DNA of 64,000 nucleotides, taken from assembly GCF_028610705.1 (NCBI RefSeq), contig NZ_JAQQWT010000002.1, forward strand, positions 186,001 through 250,000. The letters run 5' to 3'. This document shows positions 1 to 9,310 of this stretch, piece by piece (position 1 is the first letter of the stretch; every line of letters starts with the position of its first letter). The notes below the pieces were generated by a model. It was not told where the DNA came from, did not search any database, and worked only from the letters and a program-made list of their open reading frames with translations. A program made the translations under genes and the position numbers. Source of the stretch: Halalkalibacter alkalisediminis. Its GTDB lineage: Bacteria > Bacillota > Bacilli > Bacillales > Bacillaceae_D.

Positions 1-9
1 TCCTGCTAT

Positions 10-816
10 ATGGAAAAAGTAAGAAAAGCGATTATTCCTGCGGCAGGATTGGGGACAAGAAGCCTACCTATTACAAAAGTGCTTCCAAAAGAGATGTTCC
101 CAATCGGCGGAAAACCTGCCATTCATTATATAGTTGAGGAAGCAATAGCTGCTGGAATCGAAGAGATCTTAATCGTGCTTTCAAGAAGTAAAACGATGAT
201 TATGGATTATTTTGATCGTTCATTAGAACTGGAAGCTTTTTTAGAAAAGAAAAACAAATCACATTTGCTCGAGAAAATTGTAATTCCTGAAGTTAAGCTT
301 TTTTATACAAGACAACCTTATGCTAGGGGTCTTGGTGATGCTATTCTTCAAGGCAAAGAATTTGTCGGTGACGAGCCATTTGCCGTATTACTACCAGATG
401 ATATTTATCTATATGATCAGTTTTCACCATTAGCAGAATTGATCGATTTAAATAGCGCGACAAGTCCAAATGTTTTAGCGTTGAAAAAGGTACCATTTGA
501 GGCACTGAAAAAATATGGCGTTGTCAAAAATACAGAACTATCATCCGACGTACATCACATTACAGGCATTGTGGAAAAACCAGAAAGCCAACCTCCTTCT
601 GATTTAGCCGTCATTGGACGTTACGTTCTTTCCTCTGATATATTTTCCATTTTAGAAAAGCTCAGTCCAGGAGTTGGTGGTGAAATCCAGTTAACCGATG
701 CGATTGCCGAGTTAATAAAAACTCAAGCGTGCTTAGGCAAGGTCATTTCATCTGAGCGTTTTGATATTGGGGTAGAAGATGAGTATGTAGCACTGGTACA
801 AAGAATCCATTTGTAG
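10..816 (+). CDS. galU: UTP-glucose-1-phosphate uridylyltransferase
   Basis: Makes UDP-glucose from UTP and glucose-1-phosphate in the cytoplasm, feeding wall teichoic acid glycosylation, glycolipids and exopolysaccharide. The N-terminus carries the nucleotidyltransferase loop PAAGLGTR (residues 10-17) followed by KVLPKEMFP, and LLPDDI near residue 128 supplies metal-binding aspartates; EKPE follows near 191. At 268 aa it is slightly shorter than most GalU proteins (about 290 aa), the difference being at the C-terminus. The start is 10 bases from the window edge, so its ribosome-binding site and upstream neighbours cannot be seen. A paralogue such as YngB or GtaB cannot be separated by eye. 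Confidence 0.93.
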   Translation: MEKVRKAIIPAAGLGTRSLPITKVLPKEMFPIGGKPAIHYIVEEAIAAGIEEILIVLSRSKTMIMDYFDRSLELEAFLEKKNKSHLLEKIVIPEVKLFYTRQPYARGLGDAILQGKEFVGDEPFAVLLPDDIYLYDQFSPLAELIDLNSATSPNVLALKKVPFEALKKYGVVKNTELSSDVHHITGIVEKPESQPPSDLAVIGRYVLSSDIFSILEKLSPGVGGEIQLTDAIAELIKTQACLGKVISSERFDIGVEDEYVALVQRIHL

Positions 817-822
817 CTATTA

Positions 823-858
823 AGACTAGGTAAATGGTCGTTTGCCTAGTCTATTTTT
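823..858 (+). terminator. Intrinsic terminator of galU
   Basis: AGACTAGG pairs with CCTAGTCT around a 14-base loop and is followed by a T-rich tract, directly after the galU stop. Confidence 0.75.
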
Positions 859-946
859 ATGTAAATCAAGAATAACTAATGATTTTTCTAAAGGATGAAA
901 AAAGGACCTTTTAGTAGTCTACGCCCTACCGGAATGTGAAATTTAA

Positions 947-1423
947 CTATAAAAAAACAAGTGTAACTACGGAGAGAATCCATGTTTCCATTGGTTTCTT
1001 TGTATGGAGATAACTGTAGACATATAAAATCGTAAAGATGATACCAGACCAAAACACATTCCACCCGTGCCTGTAATCTATTAATTTCATTTTAACCGCT
1101 ATATATTCACCGAATGTTGATAAAAAAGACCATTTGCCAATATGCCAAATTTGTTTGTTTAACGTCTCAGGATATGAACTTAAGCTTAAAAGGGCTAATG
1201 ACGGTGTAACAAACAGGATATGTACAGCTCGTAACCACTTCCTATTTATTTTTCTAGGTCTGAATTCCCACAAAAAATAATTCCTACATAAATAATAATA
1301 GAAGGCATTTATGAAACTAACATACGCTAAACTTTTATAATACTTAGGCACTTGTTTCCACGACTTTTTTGAAACATTAAGCAAGACCACAAGCATAATG
1401 AGGGTGATGTGTTTTTGTTTCAT
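947..1423 (-). CDS. CBO0543-family membrane protein
   Basis: A 158-residue hydrophobic protein of the CBO0543 family, common in Bacillales and of unknown function. The family pattern is visible: SFINAFYYYLC, LWEF, HILFVTPSLALL, GEYIAVKMKLIDYRHGWNVFWSG. Four or so membrane segments are expected. I start at 1423 rather than 1450 because an AAAGGAG site lies 8-9 bases upstream of that ATG. It stands alone between galU and a decayed locus. The family call rests on motif memory; the role is unknown. Confidence 0.75.
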   Translation of the reverse strand: MKQKHITLIMLVVLLNVSKKSWKQVPKYYKSLAYVSFINAFYYYLCRNYFLWEFRPRKINRKWLRAVHILFVTPSLALLSLSSYPETLNKQIWHIGKWSFLSTFGEYIAVKMKLIDYRHGWNVFWSGIIFTILYVYSYLHTKKPMETWILSVVTLVFL

Positions 1424-1565
1424 CCTCTTCTCCTTTCCAATTTTTTGCATTTATAACTATATCATACCCTCCTTCCCTCCTTCTTACAAAAAATATAAGT
1501 TGTTTATTTAATAAAACAACAAAGGAACAAGAAGTTTATCTAGTTTCTCTTAAACAGCTACGGTC

Positions 1566-2007
1566 TTATTCTAAATTCGCATGTTTTCCATACATTTCAT
1601 TTGAATCTAGACCTTTTTCTTCATAAGTTTTAAAATATTCGCTTCAAAAAACAATAACAAGCTTTGTTCGAATAGAGAGCCCCTTGGTTAAACCGTTTTA
1701 TAGTCCTCCAACTGATAGATCTTTTGGTGAACCCGGCAAATCTAAGCTTGTCTTGAAAGGTTTGCAATGGTTGAATCGGGCTTGACCGTAACCGTTGCAA
1801 CGGATGTCCAATTTCTTTAGCTTTTTACCCATTTCTCCTAATGGCAAATGATTTTCCTATTAAACCTGAACGACCTGCACCTGGTACAAAAATCTTCCGA
1901 GTTTTGAGTATCTCTTCTACAAGCTTTTCTGGTTGTTCATTATTAATTAGTTCGGTTGATTGTTATAGTTCACGAAGGATTACCGATAGGTAATGTGTTG
2001 TCTTCAT
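1566..2007 (-). pseudogene. hxlB: Remnant of 6-phospho-3-hexuloisomerase
   Basis: Reading the minus strand from the ATG at 2007 gives MKTTHYLSVILREL, a TAA stop at codon 15, then in the same frame INNEQPEKLVEEIL and FVPGAGRSGLIGKSFA, the sugar-phosphate isomerase signature of HxlB. After another stop, pieces of the C-terminus appear in shifted frames: PDSTIANL, RGSLFEQSLLLFFEANILKL and GLDSNEMYGKHANLE followed by TAA. The remnant is about 440 nt where an intact gene is about 560 nt, so there is an internal deletion as well as stops and frameshifts. HxlB converts hexulose-6-phosphate to fructose-6-phosphate in the ribulose monophosphate route. Non-functional as read. Confidence 0.85.
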
Positions 2008-2009
2008 CC

Positions 2010-2288
2010 TTAACTCAACCTTGTTTATTAAATTTTTACATTTTTGCATTTTTGCAGCAGCTTCAAACTTATTGTCTTGACCCGTTATCCCTCCGCTAAC
2101 GATAACAAGGTCCCAGTTGACTTTAATGACCTCAGGCAATGTTTCTAACTTAATTCCTCCAGCAATTGCTGTTTTTGCATTTTTTACAACACTTTTAACG
2201 GTCTTTAGTTTTCAAAAGAGTTTTTCTGTTAACTCTTTCTCGCAGTTATACGTTTTAGCACAAACATGGCCATTTTCTTGACCTACCT
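2010..2288 (-). pseudogene. hxlA: C-terminal fragment of 3-hexulose-6-phosphate synthase
   Basis: The minus strand just upstream of the hxlB remnant encodes KLKTVKSVVKNAKTAIAGG, then IKLETLPEVIKV and VIVSGGITGQDNKFEAAAKM, matching the C-terminal third of HxlA (D-arabino-3-hexulose-6-phosphate formaldehyde-lyase). An in-frame TGA precedes KLKTV, the N-terminal two thirds are missing, and the reading frame runs into the hxlB frame instead of stopping. The order hxlA-hxlB is the normal operon order, so an intact formaldehyde-fixing operon once stood here. No hxlR regulator gene remains nearby. Confidence 0.82.
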
Positions 2289-2438
2289 TCGATCTTTTTA
2301 TCTTTATGAATACAGAAGACCATTTAATTACCTGATCGTCCAATTGAATTAATGAAAAGATACGCAGAAATAGTGTATAATTTGGAATGGACGATAAGAA
2401 CCAATATTGTAACTCTATACATAAAGGCAGTGAATTTA

Positions 2439-2921
2439 ATGAAGTTTTTTAAACCTGATTTTGAACTCCAACATTTTTCTGAGATTACAATGGACTGGTT
2501 AAAGGCCAACCGAGTTGAAACCATTTTTTCTGATTTAGACAGCACATTAGCGACTCACGATTTACCAGCTGGCGATGATTTAGAAGCTTGGATCCAGATG
2601 CTGAAAGAGCAAGATGTACAATTAGTCATTGCTTCTAACAATAGTCAAGCTCGTGTCGATCGTTTTTGTGAGCCTCATGGGATCATTGGGTTTGGTCGAT
2701 GCAAGAAACCAGCTGCTCGTATAGTTCGTCAGCATATGAATGAACTAGGGGCAAAAGATGATACCACGATCTTTTTAGGCGATCAATTATTTACAGACGT
2801 CTGGTGTGGCAAAAATGTAGGAATCAGAACTGTCCTTGTTCAGCCAATAGGTCAAGAACATGAACCGATCCAAATTGTGCTTAAGCGTAAGATTGAAAAT
2901 TGGATGAAAAAGCGTTGGTAA
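2439..2921 (+). CDS. YqeG-like HAD phosphatase
   Basis: A 160-residue HAD-superfamily class IIIA hydrolase of the YqeG type. Motif I is SDLDSTL (nucleophile Asp32, acid Asp34), motif II is ASNNS, the motif III lysine is in CKKPA, and motif IV is FLGDQLFTDV. I place the start at ATG 2439, where the YqeG-like N-terminus MKFFKPDFEL begins; the longer frame from 2352 has no ribosome-binding site and runs through a TATAAT-like promoter element at 2376-2381. In B. subtilis yqeG sits in the yqeH-aroE operon; here it is alone, so this may be a second copy. The substrate is not established. Confidence 0.85.
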   Translation: MKFFKPDFELQHFSEITMDWLKANRVETIFSDLDSTLATHDLPAGDDLEAWIQMLKEQDVQLVIASNNSQARVDRFCEPHGIIGFGRCKKPAARIVRQHMNELGAKDDTTIFLGDQLFTDVWCGKNVGIRTVLVQPIGQEHEPIQIVLKRKIENWMKKRW

Positions 2922-2925
2922 GATC

Positions 2926-2957
2926 GATCGCTCCTTTTTTTAGGAGCGGTCTTTTTG
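2926..2957 (+). terminator. Intrinsic terminator of the YqeG-like gene
   Basis: GATCGCTCC and GGAGCGGTC form a stem followed by TTTTTG, five bases after the stop codon. Confidence 0.85.
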
Positions 2958-3080
2958 ATTAGAAGCAATCCCACTTTAAGTACTTCAAATGATTTTTTAC
3001 AGGTTATAAACAAAATCCTCTTTTCTTCACATGAAAAATGAGCTGAGTAGTTATACTAACTTAGGGAGGTATATTTACTA

Positions 3081-4001
3081 ATGAGCTATTTTCTAACAAT
3101 TTTTCTGTTTTTATCATCCCCATTTTTAACTCCAGATGATTTGACTGTTACATACGAGGGGCAACCGATTGCAACCGTTAACAGAATGCAATTTCATTCT
3201 CCGTTAATCGGAAAGGAAATGATTGATTCAGATAAGTATCAGTTGTTTCTCAATCAAATTCAACAACAAGTGTATACACCACCTGTTAACGCAAAAATTG
3301 ATAAATACGGGCAAATCGTACCTGAACAAATTGGCTATATGCTCGACAAACGTTCCTTCCATGAAACCTTTTATAAATACTATTATGGGAATGAAGAAGC
3401 ACAATTTGAGGTTCCGCTTCGGCCGGTGCATCCTAAGGTTAACAGTGAGATTCTGTCTAATATTCGCGTTCAACGAATTGGTCAGTATGTAACTTACTTT
3501 AATAAACGGAATAAGGAACGGTCGCACAACATCTCGCTAGCAACCGAAGCAATTAATAATCATGTTGTCTTTCCTGGTGAGACGTTCTCCTTTAATGAAG
3601 TTGTTGGGAAACGAACGAGAGCGCGCGGATATTTAACTGCACCTGTCATCGTTCGGGGTGAACTTTCGGAAGACATTGGTGGTGGAATTTGTCAGGTTTC
3701 TTCGACGTTATATAATGCGATCGACCATGCTGGTCTAAAAATAGTCCAGCGTTATTCTCATAGTCGTCGTGTTCCTTATGTGCCTCGTGGACGAGATGCA
3801 ACTGTAAGCTGGTATGGACCTGACTTTATGTTTAAAAATCAATTGAATCAACCGATCCTTATACAAGCTAGAATTTATGGTGGTCAAATGCTCGTGTACA
3901 TTTTATCTTCTGACTTGATTGAAAATGAGCAACGACGTGTTCCTGGTGCTCCTCTTAAGTTACCAAAAGAAATTAACATAACAAACGAACAGAACGGATA
4001 A
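3081..4001 (+). CDS. VanW-family exported protein
   Basis: 306 residues. A short hydrophobic N-terminal segment (about residues 3-17) should act as signal or anchor. The VanW domain fills roughly residues 150-285, with VVFPGETFSFNEVVGKRT, the signature EDIGGGICQVSSTLYNA and SHSRRVPYVPRGRDATVSW. VanW proteins occur in some vancomycin-resistance clusters but are widespread in spore formers, where their envelope role is unproven; nothing here points to glycopeptide resistance. The upstream site GGGAGG lies 11 bases from the ATG. A strong bidirectional terminator separates it from the convergent gene downstream. Confidence 0.88.
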   Translation: MSYFLTIFLFLSSPFLTPDDLTVTYEGQPIATVNRMQFHSPLIGKEMIDSDKYQLFLNQIQQQVYTPPVNAKIDKYGQIVPEQIGYMLDKRSFHETFYKYYYGNEEAQFEVPLRPVHPKVNSEILSNIRVQRIGQYVTYFNKRNKERSHNISLATEAINNHVVFPGETFSFNEVVGKRTRARGYLTAPVIVRGELSEDIGGGICQVSSTLYNAIDHAGLKIVQRYSHSRRVPYVPRGRDATVSWYGPDFMFKNQLNQPILIQARIYGGQMLVYILSSDLIENEQRRVPGAPLKLPKEINITNEQNG

Positions 4002-4017
4002 CGTTCTGTTCGTTTGT
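3981..4017. terminator. Bidirectional intrinsic terminator
   Basis: A 16-bp perfect stem, ACAAACGAACAGAACG and its complement around a 5-base loop, overlaps the end of the VanW gene and the stop region of the convergent gene. T-rich tracts leave it in both directions. Confidence 0.85.
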
Positions 4018-4018
4018 T

Positions 4019-5125
4019 TCATTTCCTTAATAGTTGATCCGTTCTAACCCCATCAAGCGTCCATCCATCTGTGATCGATTCTCGTTTCAATCTAAATGTA
4101 TAGCTAGAGGCCCTTTCCTTCTTGTCTTTTTGCTTTATGATAAAAGAAAGCGGAATCTCAAAAATGAGGTCGCCATTAAGTGTTGGCGATCGTTTATTAC
4201 TTGTTAGACGTATCAATTCCACTTCATTAATGAATTCCTCTGCTTGTTCTAGGTCCTCGTTGTAAATCAATTTTAACAAATCTAAATCGTGTTGATTTAA
4301 CGCAATAAAGAAAGTCTCGATAACTTCTTGTGCGGAAAGTTGCTTCACATATGGGGACAGAATACCCCCTGCTTTATACACCATCAACTGATGTGATAGA
4401 TCGAGACTTCTTGTTGAATGAGTTAGGCTGTCTTTGAAGTGAATGCAAAAATGTCCTGGAAAGCCGTTTGCCAAAGCACCACCACCATGGGGCATCCCAT
4501 GCATAGAAGCAGCTAAAGCCTGTCCGTTATGATGAACAAGAATGGCTCTTCTTTTCCAGCTCCACTTGCCACCGTATGCCTCTTTCATGATTGCTGTATC
4601 TGCTTTTGTTAAAGGCTGAACATCGGCATGGTTACTGCCGGCACGTCTTTGCGCTTTAAAGCGTAATCCTGTTTCTAAATCGGTAATTGTAAAGGTTGTA
4701 TATCGAGGAATGATCTCGTCGATTTCTTCCCATTTTAACAGTGTCCCAAAATGATGCTCATGCAAACCTCGGAAATAACTTGTGATTTTCTTTGCTGCGT
4801 TCGGATCGACTTTTAACTTTCTTTTTTGTTGAACATCAAAGAAGTCACCGTTCACATCAATCGTGTATATTCGAATTGTCCCACGGTCTTCAAGCAACAC
4901 ATAATGATTAGTAAAAGGGATAAAATCAACTTTTTCAAGCTGAGTAGCTTGAAAAAGAGCTTGAACGATTTTTTCTGATCTGACTTTTAAAACGGTCTGA
5001 TGCAATGATTGACTTGACGATTTAACAATTAATGATGCCTGTCCTGCAGCCTCAGTAGCAGATCCAATAGTCGGTATAGCGCCTAATAAGACAAGGAAAA
5101 GCGTCACCATCATCCATTTTTTCAT
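4019..5125 (-). CDS. Exported protein of unknown function with GFPGHFCIHF motif
   Basis: 368 residues with a clear signal peptide (MKKWMMVTLFLVLLGAIPTIGSATEA), so likely secreted or surface-held. The middle carries a striking block: DVQPLTKADTAIMKEAYGGKW, then AASMHGMPHGGG and NGFPGHFCIHFKDSLTHST, rich in His and with one Cys, which looks like a metal site or an active site. I have seen this block in unnamed Bacillales proteins but know no assigned activity. The C-terminal 100 residues resemble a small NTF2-like or tail domain (ALNQHDLDLLKLIY). Downstream of a small acidic-protein gene with a 34-base gap; the two may be cotranscribed. Confidence 0.8.
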   Translation of the reverse strand: MKKWMMVTLFLVLLGAIPTIGSATEAAGQASLIVKSSSQSLHQTVLKVRSEKIVQALFQATQLEKVDFIPFTNHYVLLEDRGTIRIYTIDVNGDFFDVQQKRKLKVDPNAAKKITSYFRGLHEHHFGTLLKWEEIDEIIPRYTTFTITDLETGLRFKAQRRAGSNHADVQPLTKADTAIMKEAYGGKWSWKRRAILVHHNGQALAASMHGMPHGGGALANGFPGHFCIHFKDSLTHSTRSLDLSHQLMVYKAGGILSPYVKQLSAQEVIETFFIALNQHDLDLLKLIYNEDLEQAEEFINEVELIRLTSNKRSPTLNGDLIFEIPLSFIIKQKDKKERASSYTFRLKRESITDGWTLDGVRTDQLLRK

Positions 5126-5159
5126 TTGATATACTCCTTGAGATTAGTGTGATCGATTT

Positions 5160-5408
5160 CTATTCATCTTCTTCCATCACATCAGGATTAAATAAAGCTG
5201 TAACGACCATTTGATTTGGATTAATCGCTACTCCATCTGTGTATTCTTCAATCTCTTCTTTAATTTTTCTTAAATCATCTTCCACACTATCTGTTGGTTG
5301 TTGACTCGCCTTTAGTTCTTTTAGTCTTGCTTCGAGCATATTCTTTGTTTCCGTTAAGACAAAGACATTTTCAAGTTTTTCATAATAGGTTAAAGGTTCA
5401 TGCTCCAC
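5160..5408 (-). CDS. Small acidic coiled-coil protein
   Basis: 82 residues, no recognised family. The central part (residues 18-55) is charged and helical, with heptad-like spacing of Leu, Ile and Val; the C-terminus is acidic (DVMEEDE). A good AAGGAGG site precedes the ATG. It lies between dacB and the exported-protein gene on the same strand. Cytoplasmic by lack of a signal. Function unknown. Confidence 0.65.
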   Translation of the reverse strand: MEHEPLTYYEKLENVFVLTETKNMLEARLKELKASQQPTDSVEDDLRKIKEEIEEYTDGVAINPNQMVVTALFNPDVMEEDE

Positions 5409-5467
5409 TTAAGATTCCTCCTTTTCATTAGAGTCAATAAGGTATATCATCTCACATTAAAATAAAC

Positions 5468-6907
5468 CTATTCGAGCATCGCTAAAACCAGTTGATCTTC
5501 AAGTTGCTTTGCTTGTTTCCCGTCTAATACTTGGTTAAGAATAATGGAGAAAATCAGAGGATCTTCGCTATGTTCAATATAACCAGCTAAAGAACTAACT
5601 GAAGTCAGTGTCCCGGTCTTTGCTCTAACTTTTCCACTTGCGACCGTAAGTCTCATTCTCTCGTGTAATGTTCCACGCTCAAGCTCGTTTTGCCCATCGA
5701 CAAGTGGCATGGAACTTAGAAAAGACTCAAACCAAGGCTCGTTTTGTATCTCAAATAAAAGTTTTGTCATTTGTCTACTTTGGATTCCATTTACATGCGA
5801 AATACCTGAACCGTCTCTTATGATCATTGATTCACTCTCAATGCCCCACTTTTTTATTTCATCTTGTAACACTTGTAGTCCCATTTCCCAGCTTCCATCT
5901 TCTCCTTTTATATATCCCATTTCTTTAATGAGCGTTTCCGCATGACCGTTATTGCTTAGTTTCATAAATGGAATAAGTAATTTTGAAAGAGGCATGGAGC
6001 TATGAGAGGCTACCCTTTTTGAAGTTTGTGGTATTCGGTCTATTCTTGATTCACCCAATAAGGTAATGCCATGTTCCTTTAAAGATTGATTGAAAAGCTC
6101 TAATACATAGTTTGTCGGTTCCCATAGGGCAATCGTTTCTTTAAGAGAAGATGCGTTTTTGGGTATCCCCCCTTTGATGTACAGATGATTGGCCCCATGC
6201 TCACGCGATATCGTTAAATTGGTTATTTCGTCCATGTCAACGGTCGTGCTGGTGTTCCTTATCGTTAAAGGGGATGCGAAAGGGGTTACGGTGACTATTC
6301 CCTTCTCACCGATTTCATTTCCAGGAGTGATTTCAACCATTACGGTTCCCGAATCATAATTATTGTCTGGGGCAACGGTTAAAGCAGATACCTGTGCGCC
6401 ATAGTAAGCCTCTTCATCTGACCAAGGTAAGTCGACTGAGTATCGCTGCGCATCATAACGACTATCGTCTGCAACTAGATTTCCTTTAATGAACGTTACT
6501 CCTTTTTCTTTTAACTGTTGAACAAGATCATCAATATCCTTTTTTAAAAGGGTAGGGTCCCCACTCCCTCTTATATAGAGATTGCCGTTAAGTATCTTCC
6601 ATTTGATTGTTCCGTCTGTATACAAATTTGTTGTAAATCGGTGATGGTCTCCTAATACCGATAAGGCTGATGCCGCAGTAAAAAGTTTCATATTTGATGC
6701 TGGTCTTAAACGAGTATCAGCTAAATGCTCATACAGTACCTCACCAGTTTTAGCTGAGCGCACACTTACACTAATAATGGCTCCTTCTAAAATTGAACTC
6801 GTTTGCAAAAGGTCCTCTATTTTTTGTTGATCAAAAGCCTGTACATTTGGCATAAATAAGTTTATCAATAACAACATGATCAGAATGAAACCGATCTTTG
6901 CTCTCAT
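5468..6907 (-). CDS. dacB: D-alanyl-D-alanine carboxypeptidase/endopeptidase (PBP4 type, S13)
   Basis: 479 residues, class C low-molecular-weight penicillin-binding protein that trims or cleaves peptidoglycan peptide cross-links outside the membrane. A signal peptide spans about residues 1-24. Catalytic motifs are complete: SxxK at Ser71-Lys74 (SNMK), SxN at SNN near residue 315, and KTG in VRAKTGTLTS near 430. The long insert between SxxK and SxN (GNLYIRGSGDPTL, VADDSRYD) is typical of S13 peptidases. In B. subtilis the equivalent is DacC (PBP4a), made in stationary phase. GAGGAGGG lies just before the ATG. Confidence 0.93.
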   Translation of the reverse strand: MRAKIGFILIMLLLINLFMPNVQAFDQQKIEDLLQTSSILEGAIISVSVRSAKTGEVLYEHLADTRLRPASNMKLFTAASALSVLGDHHRFTTNLYTDGTIKWKILNGNLYIRGSGDPTLLKKDIDDLVQQLKEKGVTFIKGNLVADDSRYDAQRYSVDLPWSDEEAYYGAQVSALTVAPDNNYDSGTVMVEITPGNEIGEKGIVTVTPFASPLTIRNTSTTVDMDEITNLTISREHGANHLYIKGGIPKNASSLKETIALWEPTNYVLELFNQSLKEHGITLLGESRIDRIPQTSKRVASHSSMPLSKLLIPFMKLSNNGHAETLIKEMGYIKGEDGSWEMGLQVLQDEIKKWGIESESMIIRDGSGISHVNGIQSRQMTKLLFEIQNEPWFESFLSSMPLVDGQNELERGTLHERMRLTVASGKVRAKTGTLTSVSSLAGYIEHSEDPLIFSIILNQVLDGKQAKQLEDQLVLAMLE

Positions 6908-7010
6908 TCAAACCCTCCTCTTCGTCCATGTTAGTATGGGAATCTCTTGCTAAAATAATTACGATTCCTATAGGGAAAAGTAACAGTACATCCTTTAAGG
7001 AGTGATACAT

Positions 7011-7265
7011 GTGGAATCAAACGAAATGCGCGATCAGATTACCATTGAAGATGAAAATGGGCAAACAAAGGATTATTCAGTAGAAGCACTTTTTGACATG
7101 GAAGAACACTCATATGCTCTATTATCATCTAATGAAGACACCATTTTAATGCGTGTTGAGGATGAAGCTGATGGTCAGTACTTGGTGGGTATCACGGACC
7201 CCGAGGAGAGAGATTCAATCCTTTATGCATACGAAATAGCGGTTGATGCAAATCCAGCTGACTAA
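7011..7265 (+). CDS. DUF1292 protein (YrzB-like)
   Basis: 84 residues, acidic, with the DUF1292 pattern ITIEDENGQTKDYSVEALFDM, YALLSS, ILMRVEDE and EERDSILYAYE. I chose the GTG at 7011, eight bases after AAGGAG; the GTG at 7002 is too close to that site. YrzB in B. subtilis sits with yrzL and yrrK; here it is isolated, so it is probably a paralogue. Function unknown, cytoplasmic. Confidence 0.8.
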   Translation: MESNEMRDQITIEDENGQTKDYSVEALFDMEEHSYALLSSNEDTILMRVEDEADGQYLVGITDPEERDSILYAYEIAVDANPAD

Positions 7266-7286
7266 ATATTATTTCGAGGTGAAACC

Positions 7287-7478
7287 ATGGCAACGAGGAA
7301 AGAAAACAACGTCTTTGAAAATGTTCGTATGGGTCAAGGAAATATGGGGTTATTTGGTTTAACTGGACCAAAAGAAGTGGCTGATTATTCGTTATCATCG
7401 AGGCCCAAAACGACAGGCCAAATTGACCGTGAGTATGACGGTGCTACTGCAACGTCAAAAGAAACGGAACAAGGATAA
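7287..7478 (+). CDS. Small hypothetical protein
   Basis: 63 residues, no recognised domain, 21 bases after the DUF1292 gene and preceded by GAGGTG, so probably in the same transcript. Glycine- and polar-rich (GQGNMGLFGLTGPKEV) without a signal or membrane segment; composition suggests a small flexible protein. Function unknown. Confidence 0.6.
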   Translation: MATRKENNVFENVRMGQGNMGLFGLTGPKEVADYSLSSRPKTTGQIDREYDGATATSKETEQG

Positions 7479-7481
7479 AAA

Positions 7482-7526
7482 AACTGCACCTCCAATTGTT
7501 AGCGTCTAACAATTGGAGTGCAGTTC
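7482..7526. terminator. Long intrinsic terminator, mainly for pfkA
   Basis: A near-perfect 20-bp stem from AACTGCACCTCCAATTG to its complement. Read on the minus strand it is followed by a run of seven T, so it best ends pfkA; it may also stop the convergent small genes. Confidence 0.8.
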
Positions 7527-7594
7527 AATATAAGTGGTGCGGATTTCGGTTTCACACAAAAATAATGTGATACAGTAATTTTTTTAAATCGAGT

Positions 7595-8569
<975 letters not shown>

Positions 8570-8658
8570 TTAGATTTAACTTTTTTAAAAGTATTTCTAT
8601 ATTGTTAAGCGGTTATACTTCTACCGATTTATTGGCTATGGTCAAGTTAAGAAAACGT

Positions 8659-9147
8659 TTAAGTGAACAAAAATAAGAAAGTAAGGACCAATAAACTCAA
8701 TGTAACAAAATTCTCCCCTATTAATGACCCCGTCCTTACATATAGTGGCATTCTCACATTCATTTTAAATGGATATAAAAATTTAACACCTTGTGTCGTC
8801 ATTGAATCAAGCAAAATATGACTTGCAACACCAACTAATACTCCAAGCCCCAATGACGTAGAACCGATAAAAGTTAATTGCTGAAAGAGTATGTATAACA
8901 GCATCATAAATAATAAGCTGTGGCTTAAGGAGCGGTGACCAAATATTTTGCTGAAAATCCGCGAAAGAATCGGAAGCCTCCTCCCGATCATTGATTTTGG
9001 ATGACAAATATCTGGGATAATCGAGCCAATAAAAGCAGCACTATAATAATAGATCGGTTCTTGTATCGGTGTATTCGTAAATTTATGCCAAACAACGGCA
9101 GCGGCTATTCCTCCAATAATGTGGGTGGTCCCTTTCATTGTGTTCAT
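8659..9147 (-). CDS. YdjM-like membrane-bound metal-dependent hydrolase
   Basis: 162 residues of the YdjM/DUF457 family. Conserved histidines and acids are present: THIIGGIAAAVVWHKF, GSIIPDICHP, FGHRSLSHSLLF and SHILLDSMTTQGVKFLYPF, which form the predicted metal site at the membrane. About four transmembrane segments. The ATG follows a gap with GGATGA. Stand-alone gene; the substrate is unknown in the family. Confidence 0.85.
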   Translation of the reverse strand: MNTMKGTTHIIGGIAAAVVWHKFTNTPIQEPIYYYSAAFIGSIIPDICHPKSMIGRRLPILSRIFSKIFGHRSLSHSLLFMMLLYILFQQLTFIGSTSLGLGVLVGVASHILLDSMTTQGVKFLYPFKMNVRMPLYVRTGSLIGENFVTLSLLVLTFLFLFT

Positions 9148-9277
9148 CCTTTTATGTTTTAATTTTTATTAGTTTACATAACATTATTATAATAAACTGA
9201 AATAATCTTGTAATTTGTAAGGTTCGTTTTTAAGAGCATATAGATCAAATCGTTTCTAAAGGAATATATAAAGATGG

Positions 9278-9310
9278 AAAAACCGATGAGATTAAACCTC
9301 ATCGGTTTTT
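9278..9310 (-). terminator. Intrinsic terminator of parE-parC
   Basis: AAAACCGATGAG and CTCATCGGTTTT form a stem that overlaps the parC stop codon; TTTT follows on the minus strand. Confidence 0.85.

Noticed and set aside
3081-4001. VanW gene as a sign of vancomycin resistance
   Set aside because: No vanHAX-type ligase, dehydrogenase or dipeptidase genes nearby; VanW domains are common in spore formers.
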